From contig CAWHJN010000002.1 in the NCBI GenBank assembly GCA_963829705.1, forward strand, positions 1-64,000: 64,000 nucleotides of DNA, given 5' to 3'. Positions within the stretch are counted from its first letter, which is position 1. Every line of letters starts with the position of its first letter. Under the pieces are notes generated by a model. It was not told the origin of the DNA. It worked only from the letters and a program-made list of their open reading frames with translations, and made no database searches. Position numbers and translations under genes: made by a program. Below, piece by piece: positions 36,018 through 46,359 of this stretch. The DNA is from CAWHJN01 sp963829705. Its GTDB lineage: Bacteria > Bacteroidota > Rhodothermia > Rhodothermales > BA12.

Positions 36018-37442
36018 ATGCACGCCCTTCGCACCGGACTCCTCTTCGCTCTGACTGCCCTGATGGCACTACCTGTCACGGCTCAGGAGCACAGCGGCCA
36101 TTCTCCCGATACGACCGCGACGCACGCCCACGGCGCGCCTGCCGCGCACGCGGGCCACGGGGCTCCCCACGAAGGTCACGGAGCCGAGGAGCACGCCGGA
36201 ATGTCGAGCGCACTCGCCCCTGGTGAGCCGATGAGTCGCGACGGCTCTGGCACCGGCTGGCTCCCCGACGCCACCCCGGTGGAGGCCATCCACGCTACAA
36301 CCGGCCGCTGGCACCTCATGGTCCACGGTGCCGCCTTCCCGCGCTACACCGCCCAGGACGCCTTCGGTGCCGGTACGCGCGGAGACGCCGGCTTTGGCGG
36401 GCCGAACTGGGCGATGGGGATGGCCCAGCGCACCGTCGGCGCGAACGGCCAGCTCACGGTGAAGACGATGCTCTCGCTCGACCCGCTCATTGAGGGCGGG
36501 AACGGGTACCCACTCCTCTTCCAGTCCGGCGAGACCTTCGAGGGCAAGCGGCTCGTCGACCGCCAGCACCCCCACGACCTGTTCTCCGAGCTCTCGGTCA
36601 CCTACGCCCACCGCCTCGGCGCCGGGACGTCTGTCTTCGGCTACCTCGCCTTCCCCGGCGAGCCGGCCGTCGGGCCTGTGGCCTTCATGCACCGGCCGAG
36701 CGCCCGCTACAACCCGGACTCTCCGCTCGGCCACCACTGGCAGGACGCCACCCACATCCTCTTCGGCGTCGCCACGCTCGGCGTCACGCGCGGACCGTTC
36801 AAGGTCGACGCCAGCGTATTCACCGGAGCCGAACCTGACGAGGAGCGGTACGGGTTCGACTCGCCGACGTTTAACTCCTATGCCGGGCGCCTCTCGTACA
36901 GCCCGTCGTCGCGGCTCACGTTCCAGGCCTCGCGCGCCTTTCTCAAGGAGCCAGAGGCGCTCGAGCCGGGCGTGGACCAGTGGCGGACGACGGCGTCCGC
37001 CCTCTACAGCGCCCCACTCGGCGATGGCGGCGACCTCTCGGCTGCGCTCGTGTGGGGAGCCAATGACCTCCGCCCCGCCGACGAGAGCGACCACCACGCG
37101 GGCGTCCAGCATGCCGTTCTCGCTGAGGCCACACTCCAGTTCGGGCAGCAGGCCGTCTACGGCCGGGCCGAGTACACGCAGAAGTCGGCCGAGGAGCTGG
37201 CGCTGGGGGAATCGGCCTTCCACGACGCGGTGTTCGACGTGACGGCCCTCACGCTCGGGGCCGGCAGGGAGGTACTCTCCGCGGGCAGCGTCACGGCGAT
37301 GCTCGGGGCCCAGGGGACGGTCTACGGGGTTTCCGAGGCCCTCCGCCCGCTCTACGGCGACGCTCCCGTCTCGCTTCAGGTGTACCTCCGCCTCACGCCT
37401 TCCCGCATGGGCCACGCCGCGAGGGGTCACACCGGGATGTAA
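36018..37442 (+). CDS. His-rich outer-membrane beta-barrel protein of the copper island
   Basis: 474 residues from ATG 36018, with signal peptide MHALRTGLLFALTALMALPVTAQ. Residues about 24-65 are a His/Gly/Ala-rich metal-binding stretch (EHSGHSPDTTATHAHG, HAGHGAPHEGHGAEEH). The rest is beta-strand sequence ending in barrel-like strands (VSLQVYLRLTP). The internal segments DRQHPHDLFSELSVTYAH and MHRPSARYNPDSPLGHHW are very His-rich. It is known only as a hypothetical found beside heavy-metal ATPases. It is followed 23 bases later by copB, so a copper-binding or copper-exit role in the outer membrane is likely. Confidence 0.8.
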   Translation: MHALRTGLLFALTALMALPVTAQEHSGHSPDTTATHAHGAPAAHAGHGAPHEGHGAEEHAGMSSALAPGEPMSRDGSGTGWLPDATPVEAIHATTGRWHLMVHGAAFPRYTAQDAFGAGTRGDAGFGGPNWAMGMAQRTVGANGQLTVKTMLSLDPLIEGGNGYPLLFQSGETFEGKRLVDRQHPHDLFSELSVTYAHRLGAGTSVFGYLAFPGEPAVGPVAFMHRPSARYNPDSPLGHHWQDATHILFGVATLGVTRGPFKVDASVFTGAEPDEERYGFDSPTFNSYAGRLSYSPSSRLTFQASRAFLKEPEALEPGVDQWRTTASALYSAPLGDGGDLSAALVWGANDLRPADESDHHAGVQHAVLAEATLQFGQQAVYGRAEYTQKSAEELALGESAFHDAVFDVTALTLGAGREVLSAGSVTAMLGAQGTVYGVSEALRPLYGDAPVSLQVYLRLTPSRMGHAARGHTGM

Positions 37443-37465
37443 ACTCCGTCTCGACGAGGATCTCT

Positions 37466-39658
37466 ATGAAGAACCATGAGCACGACCACCATGGGCACAG
37501 CGCCCACCAACCGGGCCTGAAGCAGACCGAGTTGCGCGAAGCCGCGCAGGAAGGCCCCCACGGCTCCCACTACGCGGGGCATGAGGGACCCGTCGAGCAG
37601 CACGATCCAACCGCAACGCCTCACGACGGACACGAAGGTGGGCACAGCGACCACGACGACCACGCTGGTGGACACGACGGGCACAGCCACCACGACCATC
37701 ACGCCATGATGGTGGCCGACTTCCGGCGGCGCTTCTTCGTCAGCCTCGCCCTCACCGTCCCCATCGTCGCGCTCAGCCCGATGATCCAGGACTGGGCCGG
37801 GTTCGAGATCGTCTTTCCCGGGTCGGTGTGGGTGCTGACGATCCTCTCGACCATCGTCTACGGCTACGGCGGCTGGCCTTTCCTCACCGGCATGGTCGAG
37901 GAGCTACGCGACCGGCGTCCGGGCATGATGACGCTCGTCGCGATGGCGATATCCGTGGCCTTCATCTATTCGCTGGCCGTCGTTTTCGGCGTCGAAGGCA
38001 TGCTCTTCTTCTGGGAGACAGCCACGCTCATCGACCTGATGCTCGTCGGCCACTGGGTCGAGATGCGCAGCGTCATGGGCGCCTCGAAGGCCCTCGAGGA
38101 ACTCGCCCGCCTCATGCCGGACGAGGCGCACCTTCTGGGGCTGGACGGCCAGACCCGCGATGTGCCCACGGCGTCGCTACGCCCCGGCGATCGCATCCTC
38201 GTCAAGGCCAGCGAGAAAATCCCCGCCGATGGCGTCGTGATCAGCGGCGGCAGCGCGGTCAACGAGGCTGCCCTCACAGGCGAGAGCATGCCGGTCGAAA
38301 AAGGCGACGGCGACGAGGTCATCGCCGGGAGCGTCAACGGCACCGGCGCGCTCACCGTCGAGGTGCGTAAGACGGGTGCAGATGCCTACCTGAGCCAGGT
38401 CATCGGGCTCGTGCGCGAGGCGCAGGCGTCGAAGTCGAAGACGCAGGACCTCGCCAACCGCGCCGCCTTCTACCTCACCCTCATCGCGCTCAGCGTGGGC
38501 GCCGCGACGTTCGTGGCGTGGTTTGCCTTTACCGACGCAGGCCTCACGTTCGCCGTGGAGCGCGCCGTGACGGTCATGGTGATCGCGTGTCCGCATGCCC
38601 TCGGCCTCGCCATCCCGCTCGTCGTTGCCGTCTCGACGAGCCTTTCGGCTAGGAACGGCCTCCTCATCCGCGACCGCGCGGCGTTCGAGCGCGCCCGCGA
38701 ACTCACCACCCTCGTCTTCGACAAGACGGGCACCCTCACCGAAGGCCGCTTCGGCGTCACGGACATGCTCGCCGCCCCTGGCGTGGAGGAGGACGAACTG
38801 CTCGCCACGGCGGCGGCTGTCGAAGCCGGAAGTGAACACCCTATCGCGGCTGGCGTCGTGCGTACGGCACAGGCGCGAGGTCTCGCCCTTCCTACGGCGA
38901 CAGGCTTTGAGGCGATCACCGGAAAAGGCGTACGTGCCAGCGTCGGAGCAGCAGAGGTACAGATCCTGAGCCCCGGCGCCGTTGCGACAAGTAGCCTCAC
39001 CGTGCCGCCGGGCCTACGCGAGCAAGCTGACGCGCTCGGGCGCGAGGGAAAGACCGTGGTGTGGATGGTGCGCAATCGGCAGGTGGAGGGTGCCCTCGCC
39101 CTGGCCGATGTCGTGCGGCCAGAATCGAAAGAAGCCATCGCCCGGCTGCACGCGATGGGCATCGAGGCGGTGATGCTCACCGGCGACAAGCGCGAGGTGG
39201 CCGAGCATGTGGCCCGCCAGATCGGCATCGACCGGGTGCTGGCTGAGGTGCTCCCCGATCAGAAAGCTGCGGCGATTCGCGCGCTTCAGGCCGAGGGCAA
39301 GGTCGTGGCGATGACCGGAGATGGCGTCAACGACGCCCCTGCGCTCGCTACTGCGGATGTCGGCATCGCCGTCGGAGCCGGCACCGATGTCGCCGTCGAG
39401 ACGGCCGACATAATTCTGGCCCGCAGCGATCCGCGCGACGCCGTCCGTATCGTCGCGCTTGCGAAGGCAACATACCGGAAGATGATTCAGAATCTGTGGT
39501 GGGCGGCCGGCTACAACGTCGTCGCGATCCCGCTGGCGGCGGGCGTGCTGGCACCGTGGGGCGTCGTGCTGAGTCCGGCGGTCGGTGCCGTGCTGATGAG
39601 CCTCTCGACCGTGATCGTCGCCATCAACGCCCGATTTCTGAAGGCAGAGGGAGTGTAA
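37466..39658 (+). CDS. copB: CopB-type copper-translocating P-type ATPase
   Basis: A 730-residue P1B ATPase exporting copper from the cytoplasm. The N-terminal 80 residues are a His-rich tail (HEHDHHGHSAH, GGHDGHSHHDHHAMM) in place of a GMTCxxC domain. The metal-site motif is CPH (Cys 375-His 377, in VIACPHALGLAIP), typical of the CopB/P1B-3 group. The phosphorylation site is D419 (DKTGTLTEG); TGES, the hinge GDGVNDAPAL and the C-terminal NLWWAAGYNVVAIPLA are present. The stop codon TAA lies inside the promoter element for the following sigma gene. Confidence 0.94.
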   Translation: MKNHEHDHHGHSAHQPGLKQTELREAAQEGPHGSHYAGHEGPVEQHDPTATPHDGHEGGHSDHDDHAGGHDGHSHHDHHAMMVADFRRRFFVSLALTVPIVALSPMIQDWAGFEIVFPGSVWVLTILSTIVYGYGGWPFLTGMVEELRDRRPGMMTLVAMAISVAFIYSLAVVFGVEGMLFFWETATLIDLMLVGHWVEMRSVMGASKALEELARLMPDEAHLLGLDGQTRDVPTASLRPGDRILVKASEKIPADGVVISGGSAVNEAALTGESMPVEKGDGDEVIAGSVNGTGALTVEVRKTGADAYLSQVIGLVREAQASKSKTQDLANRAAFYLTLIALSVGAATFVAWFAFTDAGLTFAVERAVTVMVIACPHALGLAIPLVVAVSTSLSARNGLLIRDRAAFERARELTTLVFDKTGTLTEGRFGVTDMLAAPGVEEDELLATAAAVEAGSEHPIAAGVVRTAQARGLALPTATGFEAITGKGVRASVGAAEVQILSPGAVATSSLTVPPGLREQADALGREGKTVVWMVRNRQVEGALALADVVRPESKEAIARLHAMGIEAVMLTGDKREVAEHVARQIGIDRVLAEVLPDQKAAAIRALQAEGKVVAMTGDGVNDAPALATADVGIAVGAGTDVAVETADIILARSDPRDAVRIVALAKATYRKMIQNLWWAAGYNVVAIPLAAGVLAPWGVVLSPAVGAVLMSLSTVIVAINARFLKAEGV

Positions 39659-39680
39659 CCGCCCCGGGAGCCGTGCGTCT
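39654..39680 (+). promoter_or_regulatory. ECF-type promoter, copper island copy 2
   Basis: TGTAACC, 15 bases, then CGTCT, located 49 bases before the start of the ECF sigma gene, which implies autoregulation. It shares the spacer word CGGGAGC with copy 3. Confidence 0.72.
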
Positions 39681-39729
39681 GTAGGCGTGAATCACCCCTC
39701 GAACCCGTTCACAACCCATCTCAGCCTCC

Positions 39730-40272
39730 ATGCACAGCCCCACCGACCAGATCGAGTCGTACCTCGTCAAGAACCGGCATTCGATCCTCGGCTTCATCCG
39801 CAGCAAGGTCGGAGACGATGCCCTGGCGGAGGACATCCTCCAGGACAGCCTCCTCAAAGCCCTCCGAGCCGCCCCGGGCCTCGAAGACGAGGACAAGCTC
39901 GTCTCGTGGTTCTACCAGATCATCCGGAACGCGATCACGGATGCCTACCGCCGCCACGCCGCGGCTGCCCGGCGGCTGGAGCAGTACGCGATCGAGCAGC
40001 CCGACGCAGACCTGCCCCCCGAAGAGGTGGCCGCGCTCTGCGCCTGCTTCGAGGACCTGCTGCCCACGCTCAAGCCGGAGTACGCTGAACTCATCGAGGC
40101 GATGGACCTCGGCGGGGTGGGTACCGAAGAGATGACAGAGCGACTTGGCGTCACGCCGAACAACCTCAAGGTGCGGCATCACCGCGCGCGGCAGCAGCTA
40201 CGCGAGCGCCTCGAAGCGACGTGCCGCACCTGCGCTGAGCACGGCTGCGTCGACTGCACTTGCACCCGGTGA
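39730..40272 (+). CDS. CorE-like metal-responsive ECF sigma factor with Cys-rich C-terminus
   Basis: 180 residues. Region 2 (about 5-75) shows ILGFIRSKVGDDALAEDILQD and SWFYQIIRNAITDAYRRH. Region 4 (about 110-165) shows LKPEYAELIEAMDLGG and TPNNLKVRHHRARQQL. The tail CRTCAEHGCVDCTC (CxxC-x4-CxxCxC), plus CAC before region 4, is the Cys-rich domain of CorE-type sigma factors, which sense copper directly and need no anti-sigma factor. Its place between copB and the CopZ-like gene, and a repeated ECF promoter before each unit, support control of this island. Confidence 0.88.
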   Translation: MHSPTDQIESYLVKNRHSILGFIRSKVGDDALAEDILQDSLLKALRAAPGLEDEDKLVSWFYQIIRNAITDAYRRHAAAARRLEQYAIEQPDADLPPEEVAALCACFEDLLPTLKPEYAELIEAMDLGGVGTEEMTERLGVTPNNLKVRHHRARQQLRERLEATCRTCAEHGCVDCTCTR

Positions 40273-40331
40273 CGACCGCCGCACCGGCTGGCCTGAGAGA
40301 CTTGAACACCCCGACAACAAACTCCCGAACC

Positions 40332-40547
40332 ATGGAAAACACACTCCGCTTCAACGTCGAAGGCATGACCTGCGGTGGCTGCGTTCGCAGCGTGCGCCAG
40401 GCCCTCGAATCCGTTCCCGGCGTCACGGTCGAACATGTCGCCGTCGGCGAGCCGGTCGAGATCTGCGTCACGGATGCACAAGCCGACCGAGACGCTGTAG
40501 CCTCCGCTGTCAAACAGGCCGGATACCATCCGATCTTCGCGGACTGA
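40332..40547 (+). CDS. CopZ-like heavy-metal-associated domain protein
   Basis: A 71-residue free-standing HMA domain: NVEGMTCGGCVRSVRQAL with the Cys pair MTCGGC at about 12-15, then the usual beta-alpha-beta-beta-alpha-beta to YHPIF. Such proteins ferry Cu(I) to CopA-type ATPases. It starts 59 bases after the sigma gene and ends before a strong terminator, so the two form one transcript. The second pair of residues is GG rather than the usual AA or SS. Confidence 0.9.
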   Translation: MENTLRFNVEGMTCGGCVRSVRQALESVPGVTVEHVAVGEPVEICVTDAQADRDAVASAVKQAGYHPIFAD

Positions 40548-40576
40548 CGTTCGGCCATGCATTGCGATGCCCCGAA

Positions 40577-40605
40577 GGGGGAGTCCATACGGACTCCCCC
40601 TTTTT
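40577..40605 (+). terminator. Rho-independent terminator after the CopZ-like gene
   Basis: A perfect 10-bp stem GGGGGAGTCC / GGACTCCCCC with loop ATAC followed by TTTTT, 29 bases after the stop codon. Confidence 0.93.
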
Positions 40606-40669
40606 CTATTGCCGGTCTTCCCCTGCTGTGAGCCGCCACAGCATCTGGTGACCGCTTCACGTCCCGTGG

Positions 40670-40695
40670 TGTAACCGTGTCGGGAGCATGCGTCT
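40670..40695 (+). promoter_or_regulatory. ECF-type promoter, copper island copy 3
   Basis: TGTAACC, 14 bases (with CGGGAGC), then CGTCT, 37 bases before the copA start. Spacing is one base shorter than in copies 1 and 2. Confidence 0.7.
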
Positions 40696-40732
40696 GTGAG
40701 AGTGAAGACGAACTGAATCAAATCATACCATC

Positions 40733-43101
<2,369 letters not shown>

Positions 43102-43179
43102 CAGATGCCGCGGCGGCGAGATCGCTCTTGCGGTCATCGGTCTGAACAGATGCTCGCATAAACGAGTATTTCTGATAAG

Positions 43180-43211
43180 GCCCACCTCGCATCCTGTGAG
43201 GTGGGCTTTTT
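43180..43211 (+). terminator. Rho-independent terminator after copA
   Basis: Stem GCCCACCTC / GAGGTGGGC with a 9-base loop, then TTTTT. It lies about 80 bases after the copA stop and closes the copper island. Confidence 0.9.
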
Positions 43212-43287
43212 CGTCCCCCATGCCTATCCGAACCCTTCTCGCAATCACTCTCTCGTACCGTGCACGCACCACAGCTTCTGATACACC

Positions 43288-43420
43288 CTGCTCGTCGGCT
43301 ACGCCCACGTCTCTACCTCCGATCAATTTGAGCTCGGCCTCCTCGACGTCCTCCAAAAAGCCGGATGCGAACGCCTCTTCACCGACGCCGCGAGCGCACG
43401 CTGGCCGGGCTGGCCTCGGT
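43288..43420 (+). pseudogene. Relic of a serine recombinase (resolvase) N-terminus
   Basis: The translation LLVGYAHVSTSDQFELG, then LLDVLQKAGCERLFTDAASA, is the N-terminal end of a Tn3/Hin-type resolvase (VGYARVSTxDQ, CxxIFxDxxSG). The catalytic Ser is kept, but the catalytic domain breaks off at once. Most of 43102-43585 is otherwise without recognisable coding content. Confidence 0.75.
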
Positions 43421-43521
43421 GCGTATCGCTGAGGCTCGGCGATCTCCATGCCTACGCGCTGCTCATAGAATATAGAGAAGAGCAGGCTGATTCGGAGAAA
43501 GGTTTGACGTGACCCAAGAAG

Positions 43522-43560
43522 TGACGTGCTCCAGGTCTGGTGGAGTGCTGGAGCACGTCA
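43522..43560. repeat. 13-bp perfect inverted repeat, possible terminator
   Basis: TGACGTGCTCCAG and CTGGAGCACGTCA separated by 13 bases, 26 bases after the stop of the minus-strand gene at 43586. The position suits a transcript-ending hairpin for that gene, but there is only a short T-rich run after it. Confidence 0.6.
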
Positions 43561-43585
43561 TCCTCAGACCACGTCACCGCAACGA

Positions 43586-44836
43586 TCAATGCACGCGATG
43601 AAGCAGGCGGGACGTGGACGTGCCCCCTGCAGTCAGCCGAACGATGTACGAGCCGCTCGGTGCACTCGCAGGCTCCCACATGACTTCGTGACGACCAGGA
43701 AGGTGCATGCCCCGGGCGAGCGTGGCCACGCGCCTTCCCAGCGCGTCGAATACCTCAACTTCGGCTTCAGTCGCTTCCGGTAGCTCGTAGGCGAGGCGCG
43801 TCGAAACCGAAAACGGGGAAGGAACGCCTGGGTGAAGCACGGTGGCCATGGCAGCGGGCGGGTCTTCTGTCGCTGTCGGGACCAGAGGACGCGCCCAGAG
43901 GCCATCGAAGCGCCCTGCATAGAGATAGCCTCCCGCTACAGCAGCACTATAGGTATAGGCGCCGGGGACGTGCTCCACAAGGTGCCACGACAGCCCCGCA
44001 TCGTCCGAAAGGAGTACGTACGTACCACTGCCCGTGCCCCCCAGTCGGGTGGCGAGCGCATAGACCCGCGAGCCATCGAGGGCAAATCTCACGTTGCTGA
44101 GTATGCCTACGCCGAGCGTGTAGCGGCTCCACGTTGTACCCCCATCCACACTCCGGAAAAGGCCGTGGGAGCCCCCGCCGAGCAGTACGCCCGAGATTTC
44201 GGTAAAGTCCGACATGTGCGGGCCGCTGGGATCGAAGGCGACAAACGAATGCTCGACCCACGTGTCCGATGGTGCATCGAGCACGAACACGTACCCGTTG
44301 GCGCCGCCGCCTGCAATCAGCAGATTCTCGGTGCTGAAAATGGCATCCACATTTCGCGGCAATCCGGCTGAGTAGGACGTCCATGCGGCGGGCCCCGCTG
44401 TCAAGCTGCGCCTGAAAACGCCCTCGCCGAAGGTCGCCACGTAGAGAAAGTCACCGCTGATAGCGAAATCCGCGATATCCTGTCCGCCACGGGGAAGTCC
44501 ATCGCTGTAGTCGTGCCAGGTGGCTCCACCATCGCGGCTTTCTATCAGACCTCCGTAGCTGCCTGCGAAGAGGCGGCCCTCATGCTCGATGAGCGCCCAG
44601 ATGCCATCGAGCCCTTCAGGCAGGGGGGCAGAAGGCGTCCACGTGCTGCCGTCGTGGCTCGAATACACCGCATCAAGCGTCCCGGCATACAAGGCATCGC
44701 CGCTGGCATATACGGCGCCGACTTCGGTAGCGGGCACCTCACCGATTCGAGCCCACTGCGCCTGCACCGTGCCCGGGAGGCCTAAAAGAAGCAGGATCGC
44801 AAGCGCGTGCGAGAAGGGGCAGGAGCAGGGCAGCAT
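43586..44836 (-). CDS. Secreted BNR/WD-propeller protein with T9SS type A sorting domain
   Basis: About 416 residues (ATG 44836; an ATG at 44863 adds nine) with signal sequence FSHALAILLLLGLPGTVQAQ. Residues about 25-330 are sialidase/BNR-like repeats (SRDGGATWHDYSDGLP, RSVDGGTTWSRYTLG, SDDAGLSWHLVEHVP), a propeller often found in glycan-binding or autoprotein adhesins. The last 80 residues are a T9SS type A domain (VSTRLAYELPEATEAEVEVFDALGRRVA... GSYIVRLTAGG). It would be exported by the T9SS and held on the surface; ligand unknown. Confidence 0.85.
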   Translation of the reverse strand: MLPCSCPFSHALAILLLLGLPGTVQAQWARIGEVPATEVGAVYASGDALYAGTLDAVYSSHDGSTWTPSAPLPEGLDGIWALIEHEGRLFAGSYGGLIESRDGGATWHDYSDGLPRGGQDIADFAISGDFLYVATFGEGVFRRSLTAGPAAWTSYSAGLPRNVDAIFSTENLLIAGGGANGYVFVLDAPSDTWVEHSFVAFDPSGPHMSDFTEISGVLLGGGSHGLFRSVDGGTTWSRYTLGVGILSNVRFALDGSRVYALATRLGGTGSGTYVLLSDDAGLSWHLVEHVPGAYTYSAAVAGGYLYAGRFDGLWARPLVPTATEDPPAAMATVLHPGVPSPFSVSTRLAYELPEATEAEVEVFDALGRRVATLARGMHLPGRHEVMWEPASAPSGSYIVRLTAGGTSTSRLLHRVH

Positions 44837-45166
44837 GGGTAGCAGGGTGGCCAAAGCCGGCATTCAACGGGCCGTCAAGTACCGAGTTGCCCCCTAGAAG
44901 GCCACGAGATACAGGATCGTGCGCCCGCATGCTAACAGGCCCAAACGCCACAATCCGACGAGCAACGCAGACGGACTCTTGCGTTCGCTGCCATGGCCTA
45001 GCAACACCCGAAAGGCAACGACGCGACCGTCGGTGAGCACATCACGACCACGAGGGATAGAGAAGGCTCAAGCTATCTCAGGGAATGGCTCCTGAACGCT
45101 GCCTTGTGCGCCCTGGGGGAGCGCAGACCCCCAGCATCTTGGGACCCCATACCTAAACCCACGTCA
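44837..45166. other. Intergenic region, no gene seen
   Basis: 330 bases between two minus-strand T9SS cargo genes. The only structure is a hairpin at 45113-45134 (CTGGGGG, 8 bases, CCCCCAG), about 33 bases after the stop of the 45167 gene, a weak terminator candidate without a T run. Confidence 0.5.
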
Positions 45167-46327
45167 TCATTGCACCCTGGTCACCGTCTGGGATGCCTGG
45201 AAATGCTCGCCTTGCACGCGCAAGACGTAGAGACCTGCTGGTAAGCCTGCTGCATCAAAGGTGATTCGATGCGTCCGATGTGCGTCCATCGTCCCGTCGA
45301 AGATCTGGGCGAGCTGCCTGCCGAGTAGGTCATAGGCGGCTGCTACGACGCGCTGCGTGCGCTGCACGGTCACGGTAAACTCCGTGGCACTGGCGAAAGG
45401 ATTGGGTGCAGCTGGAGAGATCAGGTGTGGCGCGCTGAGTAGGATGCTCGCTTCGACCTCGGGAGAGTACGCGAAGGCCCCGTCATAGTCGATCTGCTTT
45501 AGCCGGAACAGGTAACGACCTGGCGCGAGTCCATCGACGTGCTGCTGGTACCGCTGTGCCTTCGCCGTTGTCCCCTGACCTTCGTGGAATTCCACCTGCA
45601 GCCAAGCGGGGGCGTGTGCTTCTCGCATCTCGACCGCGAAGCCCACGTTGTTCGTCTCGGAGGCCGTTTCCCACTGCAGCACGGCAGTCGTACCCTTCGT
45701 GGACACCCCGAAGGCGACGAGTTCTACCGGAAGACTGACGTCATTGCTCGCCACCGTCAGCCGCATGAGGCCGTCGAGGCCGCTGGCTGTGACGGTGTTG
45801 CGCTCTGTGTCGACGGTGCCGCCCAGCTTGATCCAGGACGCGCCCCCGTCGAGGGAGCCGTAGAGCACCAGGTCATTCTCCAGCAGACCGTTGAGTTCTG
45901 CGTCGTCGTACTGGAAAACGACGGAGGCATCCAGTCCCGTGTTGGTTTCCGCCGACACGTCGTAGTACCGGAGAACCGATACATTTCCGCTGCCCGTCTG
46001 TGCTACGTGGCCCCGTACGATGGCCAGCGCGCCGGGCGTGTTGCCCCCTGTGGTCGTGATGGTAAGCCCCAACCCGCCCACGTTCATGCTGGACATCGGA
46101 TCCGAGTAGGTTCGCGCGGGCGAGACCATCAGGGTACCGGGCGCGTCGACGGTGACACGCCCGCCCTGTTCATCGAGCGTTCCCGACTCCCCCACGACGA
46201 GGCTGTGAGGGCCTAGGTCAACGACGCCGGACGTAACCGAGAAGGTGCCGTGATTGACGTAGACCGACTGGGCGGCTGGAGAGAGGAAGGGCGTCAGAAA
46301 GACGAGGAGCGTGAAGAGATATCGCAT
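45167..46327 (-). CDS. Secreted protein with T9SS type A sorting domain
   Basis: 386 residues with signal MRYLFTLLVFLTPFLSPAAQ. The N-terminal half is a beta-rich domain of unknown type (VNHGTFSVTSGVVDLGPHSLVVG...). From about 205 there is an FN3-like stretch common in these proteins (PVELVAFGVSTKGTTAVLQWETASETNNVGFAVEM). The T9SS C-terminal domain begins about 300 (PNPFASATEFTVTVQ ... AAYDLLGRQLAQIF ... GLYVLRVQGEHFQASQTVTRV). It lies 33 bases after the YadA-head gene stop and may be cotranscribed with it. Confidence 0.83.
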   Translation of the reverse strand: MRYLFTLLVFLTPFLSPAAQSVYVNHGTFSVTSGVVDLGPHSLVVGESGTLDEQGGRVTVDAPGTLMVSPARTYSDPMSSMNVGGLGLTITTTGGNTPGALAIVRGHVAQTGSGNVSVLRYYDVSAETNTGLDASVVFQYDDAELNGLLENDLVLYGSLDGGASWIKLGGTVDTERNTVTASGLDGLMRLTVASNDVSLPVELVAFGVSTKGTTAVLQWETASETNNVGFAVEMREAHAPAWLQVEFHEGQGTTAKAQRYQQHVDGLAPGRYLFRLKQIDYDGAFAYSPEVEASILLSAPHLISPAAPNPFASATEFTVTVQRTQRVVAAAYDLLGRQLAQIFDGTMDAHRTHRITFDAAGLPAGLYVLRVQGEHFQASQTVTRVQ

Positions 46328-46359
46328 GAGCAGAGGGAATGCTGCGCGAGGCAGGTGGA

